From Halosolutus amylolyticus (GTDB lineage Archaea; Halobacteriota; Halobacteria; Halobacteriales; Natrialbaceae): a stretch of 64,000 nucleotides of DNA. Of the stretch, positions 42,945 to 49,742 are shown in pieces. Where the stretch lies: positions 62,001 to 126,000 of the forward strand of contig NZ_JALIQP010000006.1 in assembly GCF_023566055.1 (NCBI RefSeq), read 5' to 3'. The position numbers and the translations under genes were made by a program. Below the pieces are notes generated by a model. That model did no database searches, was not told where the DNA came from, and saw only the letters and a program-made list of their open reading frames with translations. Each line of letters starts with the position of its first letter. The first letter of the stretch is position 1.

Positions 42945-42956
42945 CGAACGTGTTCG
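42945..42956 (+). promoter_or_regulatory. operator palindrome upstream of DUF2249 gene 2
   Basis: CGAACGTGTTCG, a perfect CGAAC-N2-GTTCG palindrome, is followed by GGC and a TATA-like AAATATCG (about 42960-42967). It ends 41 nt before the ATG at 42997, the clearest example of the motif-TATA-start layout. Confidence 0.75.
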
Positions 42957-42996
42957 GGCAAATATCGAAAGGACTGCGACGGTGACCACAGACTGC

Positions 42997-43230
42997 ATGA
43001 CACGACTCGACGTCAGGGACGTGCCGCCGGTGAATCGCCATCCGAAGATCCACGAAACGTTCGAGGACCTGGAGCCCGGTGAGACGCTGACGATCGTCAA
43101 CGACCACGAACCCAAGCCGCTGTTCTACGAGTTCCAGGCCGAAGTCGAGGCCTTCGACGCCGACGGCTACGAGGTCGAACAGGTTGCCCCGGACGAGTTC
43201 GTCGCCCGGTTCCCGAAAGTAGAGGCGTAG
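42997..43230 (+). CDS. DUF2249-family protein 2 (77 aa)
   Basis: LDVRDVPPVNRHPKIHETFE at the N-terminus, then ETLTIVNDHEPKPLFYEFQ (about 29-47), the DUF2249 core with the PKPLFYEF signature, and DEFVARFPK as the final strand. The NDHEPKPL form resembles the hemerythrin-linked DUF2249 class implicated in NO or oxygen responses, but there is no hemerythrin here. ATG 42997 was chosen over an in-frame start at 42982 because the promoter spacing then equals that of its neighbours. Confidence 0.87.
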   Translation: MTRLDVRDVPPVNRHPKIHETFEDLEPGETLTIVNDHEPKPLFYEFQAEVEAFDADGYEVEQVAPDEFVARFPKVEA

Positions 43231-43372
43231 TATCGGCGGCCGAATCGCCGTCGGACCGAACCGATCGGCTTCCCGACGCGATCGAGGGGGCCGCGAAGGC
43301 GGCATCGAACCACTGACTGATAGCGGCGACGACCGACACGATGACGACTGGCACGATGACGATCGATACGAG

Positions 43373-44815
43373 ATGAACGAGGGACTCGACCGACGACGGT
43401 TCGCGAACCTGCTCGCGGGGACGACGATCGCTGCGTACGTTCTCGTCGCGCTCGGGACCGCCGTCTCGACGACGGACGGTGCAGCGACGTGTACGACCTG
43501 GCCGAACTGTTCGACCGACCCGACGCTGGGGTCGCTCTCCGGCGACCACCTTCTCTTCTGGGGCCACCGCGTGGCGGCCCTCGTGACCGGCCTCCTCGTC
43601 GCCGCGTCCGGCCTCGCGACTCGGCGGATAGACACCGATCGCCGGGTCACCAGCCTCGTCGGCACCGCGGTCGTCCTCTTTCCCGTCCAGGTCGTCCTCG
43701 GCGCCGCGATCGTCGTCGGGGGCCCCGCCGTCACGAACCGAATCCACCTCGCGCTCGCGATGGTCATCTTCGCCTGCCTCCTCGTCGCGCTCGTCGTGAC
43801 GCTGGAGGACAGTGCGCGCGAAGAGGTGGCCGGTTCCGTCGCTCCCGATCGATCGCCAACCGGCTCTGAAACGAGCACCGACGGCGGTTCCGGGGACGGG
43901 CCGATCCGTCGCGATCGGCCGGACGACTGGCTCGCCCGACTGCGCCAGACGGTCGGCGCCTACCTGACGTTCACCAAACCGCGGCTGATGTGGCTGCTCT
44001 GTCTCGTCGCGGTCGCGGGAATGGGGCTGGCGACGCTGACCGGCGCGAGTCTGGATGCGACGACCGCGATCGCGACGCTCGCCGGGGGCGTCCTCGCGAT
44101 CGGCGCGAGCGGAACTTTCAATCACGTCTACGAGCGCGACCGCGATCGGCGGATGAACCGCACGGCCGATCGGCCGCTGGTCCACGACCTCGTCCCGGCC
44201 CGGAACGCGCTGGCCTTCGGCGTCGCGCTCGTCGCGGCATCGATGGCCGTCCTCGTGGTCTGGGTCAACGTGCTGGCGGCGGCGCTGACGTTCGCCGCGA
44301 TCGGCTACTACGCGGTCCTCTACACCGTGGTCCTGAAGCCGAACACGGCCTGGAACACGGTGCTCGGTGGCGGCGCGGGAGCACTCCCCGCGCTCATCGG
44401 CTGGGCGGCGGTCACCGGGAGCGTCGGCCTGCCCGCGATCGCCCTCGCCGGCGTGATCTTCCTGTGGACGCCCGCCCACTTCTACAGCCTCGCGATCGCG
44501 TACCGGGACGATTATGCACGCGGCGGCTTCCCGATGTACCCGGTCGTCGAGGGCGTCCTCGCCGCGCGTCGACACGTGATGTTCTACCTCGGCGCGACGT
44601 TGCTGGCCACGAGCGTCCTCGGCTGGCTGGCCGGGCTCGGCTGGGTCTACGCGACCACGTCGGTCGCGCTGGGTGCCGTCTTCCTCCGCTCGGTGATCCG
44701 CCAGTACCGCGTGCCCACCGACGAGGTCGCGTTGCGCTCGTTCTTCGCGTCGAACTACTACCTCGGCGCGATTCTCCTCGCGATCGTCGTCGAGACGCTC
44801 GTAATCGCCGGGTAG
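43373..44815 (+). CDS. ctaB: CtaA-like half domain fused to protoheme IX farnesyltransferase CtaB (480 aa)
   Basis: Residues about 1-145 form four helices with HRVAALVTGLLVAASG and NRIHLALAMVIF, two histidines in the positions used by CtaA (heme A synthase), but only half the usual eight-helix protein. After a polar linker (about 150-185), residues 185-480 are a UbiA-type prenyltransferase: FTKPRLMWLL, NHVYERDRDRRMNRTADRPL (about 245-264, metal-diphosphate site) and a WTPAHFYSLAIAYRDDYARG loop. It makes heme O, and perhaps channels it toward heme A. The location suggests it serves the heme-copper enzyme downstream. Confidence 0.9.
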   Translation: MNEGLDRRRFANLLAGTTIAAYVLVALGTAVSTTDGAATCTTWPNCSTDPTLGSLSGDHLLFWGHRVAALVTGLLVAASGLATRRIDTDRRVTSLVGTAVVLFPVQVVLGAAIVVGGPAVTNRIHLALAMVIFACLLVALVVTLEDSAREEVAGSVAPDRSPTGSETSTDGGSGDGPIRRDRPDDWLARLRQTVGAYLTFTKPRLMWLLCLVAVAGMGLATLTGASLDATTAIATLAGGVLAIGASGTFNHVYERDRDRRMNRTADRPLVHDLVPARNALAFGVALVAASMAVLVVWVNVLAAALTFAAIGYYAVLYTVVLKPNTAWNTVLGGGAGALPALIGWAAVTGSVGLPAIALAGVIFLWTPAHFYSLAIAYRDDYARGGFPMYPVVEGVLAARRHVMFYLGATLLATSVLGWLAGLGWVYATTSVALGAVFLRSVIRQYRVPTDEVALRSFFASNYYLGAILLAIVVETLVIAG

Positions 44816-44975
44816 GCGGCCGCGAGAGTCGGTCCAGCTCCGATCGGCTTCGGTATCCACAGGGAAGGGTACTTAACTGACCACGATATGGCGGGAATCG
44901 GCGATTCGATTGCTATCGTATGGGAATCGCCGGTACGGTTGAACATACGTCTACCCCTATACCCAAGTGAAGACA

Positions 44976-46064
44976 ATGATCCCAACCGATACCAACCGAC
45001 GACGGTTCCTGCAGGCGATGGGCGCGGCCGGTGCAGTCGCAGTTGCCGGCTGTACGGGAACCAGCGACCCGGCCGACACGGGCACAGATTCCGAAGACGA
45101 TACGGACGAGGGGTTACCGCCGGCGGAGGACGTCGACGTCGATCGGATCGCCCGTGACCCCACGGACATCCCGGACCCGGTCGACTGGGACGAGCCCCGC
45201 ACGCACGACATCACGCTCGAGACCGAGCGCGTGACCGCCGAAATCGAGCCCGGCGTCACCTTCGAGTACATGACCTTCGGCGGACAGGTCCCCGGTCCGA
45301 TGGTCCGGGTCCGCCAGGGCGACACGGTGAACCTCACGTTCGACGTCCCGGACGACATGAACATCGACATGCACAACGTCGACTTCCACGCGGTCTACGG
45401 TCCCGGCGGCGGTGCGGACGCCACGACGCTCGCCCCGGGTGACGACCCCACGCAGATCAGCTTCACGGCCGAGTACGCCGGGGCGTTCATTTACCACTGT
45501 GCGGTCCCGAACATGGACCAGCACATCAGCTCCGGGATGTTCGGCTCGATCCTCGTCGAACCCGAGGACGGCCTCCCCGAGGTCGACCACGAGTTCTACC
45601 TCGGCCAGCACGAGATCTACACGGATGGCGAAGTCGGCGAGGAAGGCCACCACGGCTTCGACTTCGACGCCATGAAGAAAGAAGAGCCCACCTACGTGGT
45701 GTTCAACGGCCAGGCCTACGGCTTCACCGAGGACGGCGTCGGACCGATGGAGGCCAACACGGGCGAGACCGCCCGGGTCTACTTCGCCAACGGCGGGCCG
45801 AACCTGCTGAGCTCCTGGCACCCGATCGGGAACGTCTGGAGCAACTACTACCGCGACGGGGACCTGCTCTCCGAACCCGACAACAACATCGAGACGGCCC
45901 CGATCGCCCCCGGGACGACCGCGGCCGGCGAGATGGAGTTCCCCGTCCCCGGCCCGGTCAAGATCGTCGACCACGCACTCAGCCGCGTCGTCCACAAGGG
46001 TGCACTCGGCGTGATCGACGTCCAGGGTGAAGAGAACCCCGACGTCTACGACGAGGATCCGTAA
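44976..46064 (+). CDS. nirK: copper-containing nitrite reductase NirK, copy 1 (362 aa)
   Basis: It reduces nitrite to NO. An N-terminal twin-arginine lipoprotein signal (NRRRFLQAMGAAGAVAVAGC) exports and anchors it. Copper ligands are intact: type 1 His133, Cys175, His183 and Met188; type 2 His138, His174 and the C-terminal His333 (VDHALSRVVHKG); catalytic Asp136 and His282 are also present. ATG 44976 lies 27 nt after a TATA-like CATACGT. No clear operator palindrome is seen upstream, unlike copy 2. The middle 590 bp are identical to copy 2. Confidence 0.93.
   Translation: MIPTDTNRRRFLQAMGAAGAVAVAGCTGTSDPADTGTDSEDDTDEGLPPAEDVDVDRIARDPTDIPDPVDWDEPRTHDITLETERVTAEIEPGVTFEYMTFGGQVPGPMVRVRQGDTVNLTFDVPDDMNIDMHNVDFHAVYGPGGGADATTLAPGDDPTQISFTAEYAGAFIYHCAVPNMDQHISSGMFGSILVEPEDGLPEVDHEFYLGQHEIYTDGEVGEEGHHGFDFDAMKKEEPTYVVFNGQAYGFTEDGVGPMEANTGETARVYFANGGPNLLSSWHPIGNVWSNYYRDGDLLSEPDNNIETAPIAPGTTAAGEMEFPVPGPVKIVDHALSRVVHKGALGVIDVQGEENPDVYDEDP
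45204..45793. repeat. 590-bp tract identical to 59458-60047 (nirK copies)
   Basis: The central part of nirK copy 1 matches copy 2 base for base over 590 bp, including all synonymous sites, while both flanks diverge abruptly. It is a direct repeat at a fixed distance of 14,254 bp and a potential site for recombination. Confidence 0.93.
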
Positions 46065-46121
46065 GGCTCCCCGTCGGGATTTCGCACGGGTGAACCACGA
46101 TCCCGCGACCCCTCTCCCACC

Positions 46122-46709
46122 ATGACACTCACGTCCCGCCGCCACGTGCTCCGCTCGTCCGCGCTCGCGATCGGCGTCGCCCTCGGCGGCTGTCTCGCGG
46201 ACCCGACCGATCGCGCGAGCGACGGCGACGAGCAGCCGCCCGAGAACGCCGGCGAGCTGGGGACGCCCGCCGAGCGGATCACCGTCACGGCGAACTCCCA
46301 GCCTTACCCCGAGTTCGAACCGCAGATCGTCCACGTCGTTCCCGGCGGGACCGTCGAGTGGCTCGTCGAGACGGGGCGCCACGACGTCACCGCCTACCAC
46401 GAGGACGGCCACGGGCCCCACCGGACACCCGACGGCGTCGAGACCTGGGGGAGCGATCGGATGAGCGGTGTCGGCTCGGAGTACGAGCACACGTTCGATC
46501 GCGAGGGCGTCTACGACTACGTGGACACCCAGCAGGTCTGTACCTCCCACGAGGTCGCAGGCAACATCGGCCGCGTCGTGGTCGGCTGGCCCGACCCCGA
46601 CGACGAACCCGCGATGACCGACCCCCAGGAGGAACTGCCCTCACAGGCCGCCCGGGCGATCGAGATGTTCAACGAGGAGACCCGACCCGTCCTCGAGGAC
46701 GGTCCGTGA
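46122..46709 (+). CDS. halocyanin-like blue copper lipoprotein lacking the axial Met (195 aa)
   Basis: Tat lipoprotein signal SRRHVLRSSALAIGVALGGC (residues 5-24, lipobox GGC). The cupredoxin domain (about 50-155) has PQIVHVVPGGTVEWLVE, ligand His87 in GRHDVTAYH, then VCTSHEVAGN with Cys140 and His143. The residue where plastocyanin and halocyanin place the axial Met (Cys+8) is Asn148. Loss of Met generally alters the redox potential. Its place just downstream of nirK suggests it donates electrons to NirK or NOR. The C-terminal extension (about 155-195) is acidic and helical. Confidence 0.85.
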   Translation: MTLTSRRHVLRSSALAIGVALGGCLADPTDRASDGDEQPPENAGELGTPAERITVTANSQPYPEFEPQIVHVVPGGTVEWLVETGRHDVTAYHEDGHGPHRTPDGVETWGSDRMSGVGSEYEHTFDREGVYDYVDTQQVCTSHEVAGNIGRVVVGWPDPDDEPAMTDPQEELPSQAARAIEMFNEETRPVLEDGP

Positions 46710-46800
46710 TCGCCCCGTCCCACTTTTCGCTCGTCGAGTCGATCCGTCATCGGCCCCGACCCGGGCCGACCGTTCGCCGCCGTGAACGTCGGAATCGACC

Positions 46801-46812
46801 CGAACTTATTCG
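46801..46812 (+). promoter_or_regulatory. operator palindrome upstream of the Sco-TlpA-CcdA genes
   Basis: CGAACTTATTCG (one mismatch to the perfect palindrome) followed after three bases by a TATA-like GATTTCTAAG (about 46815-46824), predicting a short leader before ATG 46882. An alternative TATA-like CTTTACCC at 46849-46856 would give a leaderless message. Confidence 0.55.
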
Positions 46813-46881
46813 TCGATTTCTAAGGGATCGGGAATCCGGACGGCGCTTTACCCTCCCGAACGCGAAGATCCACTCGAGATC

Positions 46882-47664
46882 ATGACCCCAATATCCACAC
46901 CCATCGACAGGCGAACCGTACTCCGCGCAGCGGGAGCGGCGGCGCTCGGCGCGTCCCTCGCGGGCTGTTCGCAGCTGAGCAGTTCCAGCGGGGCCGCCGA
47001 GGGCCTCGTTCTCGACCCGCCGGAGAACCACGATCGGATCAAGGAGGCGGACCTCCCGCATCCGATCTACGGCGAGGGGATTCCGGAAGCGACGGTGCCG
47101 GCCCCGCTCCACGACCGATCGGTCACGACCACGGAGTTCGAGGGCGATCGGCACCTGATGCTGACGTTCGTCTACACCAGCTGTACGACCGTCTGTCCCG
47201 GCCTCACCGCGGCCCTGCGCCGCGTCCAGGACGACGCCCACGAGGAAGGGTACGAGGACGAGATCGCGTTCCTCCCGATGACCTTCGATCCCGAGTACGA
47301 CACTGCCGAGGTGCTCGAAGAGTACGGCGAGGAGTACGGGGTCGACTTCGACGCCGGCAACTGGTACTTCCTGCGGCCGGACACCCACGAAGACGCCAAG
47401 GCGATCGTCGAGGACACGTTCGGGGTGGCGTTCGAGCACGGCGAGGAGTCGGACGAGACGGACGACGAGGAGATGGACCACGGCGAAGAGTCGGACGACG
47501 AGGAGATGGACCACGACGAGATGGACCACGATCGACACATCACCCACACGTCGCTAATCTTGCTCGTGAACAAGGACGGCCTCGTCGAACGCGCCTGGAC
47601 GGGTGGCTCTCCGGGTGGTAACGAGATCGTCGACGCCGCCCGGGCCGTCGTCGAGGGGTGGTAA
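46882..47664 (+). CDS. SCO1/SenC copper chaperone lipoprotein (260 aa)
   Basis: Lipoprotein-type signal (RRTVLRAAGAAALGASLAGC) with Cys29. The thioredoxin-like domain carries the copper site VYTSCTTVCPG with Cys101 and Cys105, and a distal His near RHITHTSLILLVNKDG. Before that His there is an unusual Met/Asp/His-rich insertion, repeats of EEMDHGEESDD type, likely to bind copper. It delivers copper to the CuA site of heme-copper enzyme subunit II, encoded 2.3 kb downstream. The next gene starts 3 bp after its stop. Confidence 0.9.
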   Translation: MTPISTPIDRRTVLRAAGAAALGASLAGCSQLSSSSGAAEGLVLDPPENHDRIKEADLPHPIYGEGIPEATVPAPLHDRSVTTTEFEGDRHLMLTFVYTSCTTVCPGLTAALRRVQDDAHEEGYEDEIAFLPMTFDPEYDTAEVLEEYGEEYGVDFDAGNWYFLRPDTHEDAKAIVEDTFGVAFEHGEESDETDDEEMDHGEESDDEEMDHDEMDHDRHITHTSLILLVNKDGLVERAWTGGSPGGNEIVDAARAVVEGW

Positions 47665-47667
47665 TCC

Positions 47668-48198
47668 ATGCGCCGTCGCGAGGTCATCGCGGGAGCCGCG
47701 GGCCTCGCCGCCCTCGGCGGCGGCGCGATCGCCGTCGGCGAGTGGAACCCCCTCGAGAGCGGCGCGGCGGTCGACCCGATCGAACTCGAGACGATCGACG
47801 CGCCAGGGAGTACGGCCGGCACCGCGACGATACCCGAACCCGGCCGGGTGACGTTCGTCGAACTGTTCGCCACCTGGTGTAACGTCTGTCAGGACATGAT
47901 GGAGCCCCTCGGGCGAGTCCACGACGACGTCGACGGCGACGTCCAGTTCGTCTCGGTGACCGGCGAACCGATCGGGAACACCATCACACGCGAGGACGTC
48001 GCGGACTGGTGGCGCGAGCACGACGGCGACTGGCCGGTCGCGCTCGACCCCGACCTCGAACTGACGGAAGCGCTCGACGGCTCCGGGGTGCCGTACGCGT
48101 TCGTCCTCGACGCGGACAACGTCGTGACCTGGTCCGGACGCGGAAGAAAATCGGCCGACGAGATTCGATCGGCCATCGACGCGGCCGGGGGTGAGTAA
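47668..48198 (+). CDS. TlpA-like exported thiol-disulfide protein (176 aa)
   Basis: MRRREVIAGAAGLAALGGGAIA is an N-terminal signal/anchor. VTFVELFATWCNVCQDMMEPL (about 62-82) is the thioredoxin-fold active site with CNVC, and GVPYAFVLDADN holds the cis-Pro loop. In this setting it probably keeps the CuA cysteines or the Sco cysteines reduced outside the membrane, receiving electrons from the CcdA-like protein, whose gene overlaps its 3' end by 8 bp. Confidence 0.88.
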   Translation: MRRREVIAGAAGLAALGGGAIAVGEWNPLESGAAVDPIELETIDAPGSTAGTATIPEPGRVTFVELFATWCNVCQDMMEPLGRVHDDVDGDVQFVSVTGEPIGNTITREDVADWWREHDGDWPVALDPDLELTEALDGSGVPYAFVLDADNVVTWSGRGRKSADEIRSAIDAAGGE

Positions 48199-48862
48199 CG
48201 TGGCGGGCGGCGAACTCCTCGGGACGATGCTGTTCGCCCTCGGCATCGGCGTGGCGACGTTCTTCTCGCCGTGTGCGTACGCGCTGTTGCCCGGCTACGT
48301 CGGCTACTACGTCGCGGCCACCGGCGAGGAGACGACCCCGCCGCTGTCGGGCACGCTCGCTCGCGGCCTCGCGGCGGCCGTCGGCGCGATGGGCGTCCTC
48401 GGCCTCCTGTCGATCGCCGCGATCGCCGCCGGCGAGACGGTCGGACGGGCGTTGCCCCTGCTCGAGTACGGGGTCGGCGTCGCCCTGATCGTGCTCGGCG
48501 CGTGGGTGCTGTACGGCGGGAGCGGTGCCGTCCACGTCCTCCTGCCCGAGCGCCGATCGACGGTCCTGGGATTCGGCCTCTTCGGCGCGATGTACGCCCT
48601 CGCGGCGACGGCCTGCGTCCTCCCGGTGTTCCTGGGACTGGCGTTTCGATCGCTCACCATGCCGCCGCTCGAGACGGCGCTCGTGCTCGGGACGTACGCC
48701 GCCGGGTTCGGGACGCTCATGGTCGCGGTCACGGTCGCGACGGCGTTCGGCTACGCGCTCGGGGCCGGTCGCATCGCCGGCTACGTCGATCGGGTGGTCC
48801 GCGTCGCTGGGGTCGTGCTGATAATCGCCGGACTCGGCCAGCTGTACGTCGCCGCGGTCTGA
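48191..48862 (+). CDS. CcdA/DsbD-like transmembrane electron carrier (223 aa)
   Basis: Six hydrophobic helices. The two redox-active cysteines are in FFSPCAYALLPGY (about 24-36) and LAATACVLPVFLG (about 136-148), the positions used by CcdA. It moves reducing equivalents from cytoplasmic thioredoxin to the external TlpA-like partner encoded just upstream. A GTG start at 48191 was taken, overlapping the previous gene. The stretch 48863-49079 after it holds no recognised gene. Confidence 0.9.
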   Translation: MSNVAGGELLGTMLFALGIGVATFFSPCAYALLPGYVGYYVAATGEETTPPLSGTLARGLAAAVGAMGVLGLLSIAAIAAGETVGRALPLLEYGVGVALIVLGAWVLYGGSGAVHVLLPERRSTVLGFGLFGAMYALAATACVLPVFLGLAFRSLTMPPLETALVLGTYAAGFGTLMVAVTVATAFGYALGAGRIAGYVDRVVRVAGVVLIIAGLGQLYVAAV

Positions 48863-49079
48863 CGCCGGCGTTCTGTCGCTGTTTTCGCCCGGTCCCGTTG
48901 CCGGCCTTCCGGAACCGGAATCGCGCACTCGTGACGCCGAGCCGAATCGCCGTGTTCGGGCCGTCGTCGAAGCCAGTTCCGGGGGAATATGTGCGGGACA
49001 ATGGATATGCAGGTACCGCAACGAATCCCGGCCGAACGACGCCATGCCTCCGTCACAATCGAGTGAATCGGTACCGGTG

Positions 49080-49193
49080 ATGCAACGACTCTACGATCGG
49101 ATCTGGCTACTCGCAGCCGCAGCGCTCGCGTTCTTCGCGCTGTCGTACGTCGCGTGGGGCTGGATCGACGTCTTTTCCGTTCCAATGGGGTGA
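49080..49193 (+). CDS. single-helix membrane micro-subunit of the heme-copper enzyme (37 aa)
   Basis: ATG 49080 opens a 37-codon frame, MQRLYDRIWLLAAAALAFFA at its start and VFSVPMG at its end, with one transmembrane helix (about 9-30). It ends 4 bp before the subunit II ATG. Haloarchaeal and Thermus ba3-type oxidases have an equally small extra subunit encoded just upstream (CbaD or IIa), so this is very likely its counterpart. Confidence 0.8.
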   Translation: MQRLYDRIWLLAAAALAFFALSYVAWGWIDVFSVPMG

Positions 49194-49197
49194 TTCG

Positions 49198-49737
49198 ATG
49201 ACGTCACCGATCAAACCCCCGGACGGCAACTGGTGGGACCAACCGGTCAACAGGCGAGAGTCCATCTGGCTCGGACTGGGCGTCGGCTGGTCGCTCATCC
49301 TCTTTGGCTGGATGAGCGCCTGGACGCGCGTCGGGGACCAGAACCCGATCGGCGAGACCTATCGCGTCGACAGCGAGGAGTACCGCGAGAAGATGGACGC
49401 CTACAAGGAGGCGGCCACCGAGACCGAGGACGGCCTCGTCCCGCCGGGAACTGACGTCTACATCAACGCGATGCGTTTCCAGTGGGACGGCGCGCCGGTC
49501 GTACTCGAGGCCGGAACCGAGTACGATATCCACCTCAGTTCCATGGACGTCCAGCACGGCTTCTCGCTCCGGCCGGAAGAGGCGCTCAGCAAACAGATCA
49601 ACCTGCAGGTGCTTCCGGGCTACGAGTGGGTCGTCCCGATGACGTTCGACGAACCGGGGACCTACCACATCATCTGCAACGAGTTCTGCGGCCAGGGCCA
49701 CAGAACCATGCACGGAACGATCGTCGTGGAGGAGTGA
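49198..49737 (+). CDS. heme-copper enzyme subunit II with CuA site (179 aa)
   Basis: One N-terminal transmembrane helix (about 22-42) and an external cupredoxin domain. The binuclear CuA ligands are complete: His120 (DVQHGF), then Cys160, Glu162, Cys164, His168 and Met171 in CNEFCGQGHRTM. A MRFQWDG segment matches the conserved aromatic electron-entry patch. It accepts electrons from a soluble copper protein, probably a halocyanin, and passes them to the heme b of subunit I. Subunit I begins 5 bp after its stop. Confidence 0.93.
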   Translation: MTSPIKPPDGNWWDQPVNRRESIWLGLGVGWSLILFGWMSAWTRVGDQNPIGETYRVDSEEYREKMDAYKEAATETEDGLVPPGTDVYINAMRFQWDGAPVVLEAGTEYDIHLSSMDVQHGFSLRPEEALSKQINLQVLPGYEWVVPMTFDEPGTYHIICNEFCGQGHRTMHGTIVVEE

Positions 49738-49742
49738 TATCG

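Noticed and set aside
44953-44962. CCTATACC as the nirK copy 1 TATA box
   Set aside because: It lies only about 18 nt before the ATG, too close; CATACGT at 44944-44950 has the usual spacing.
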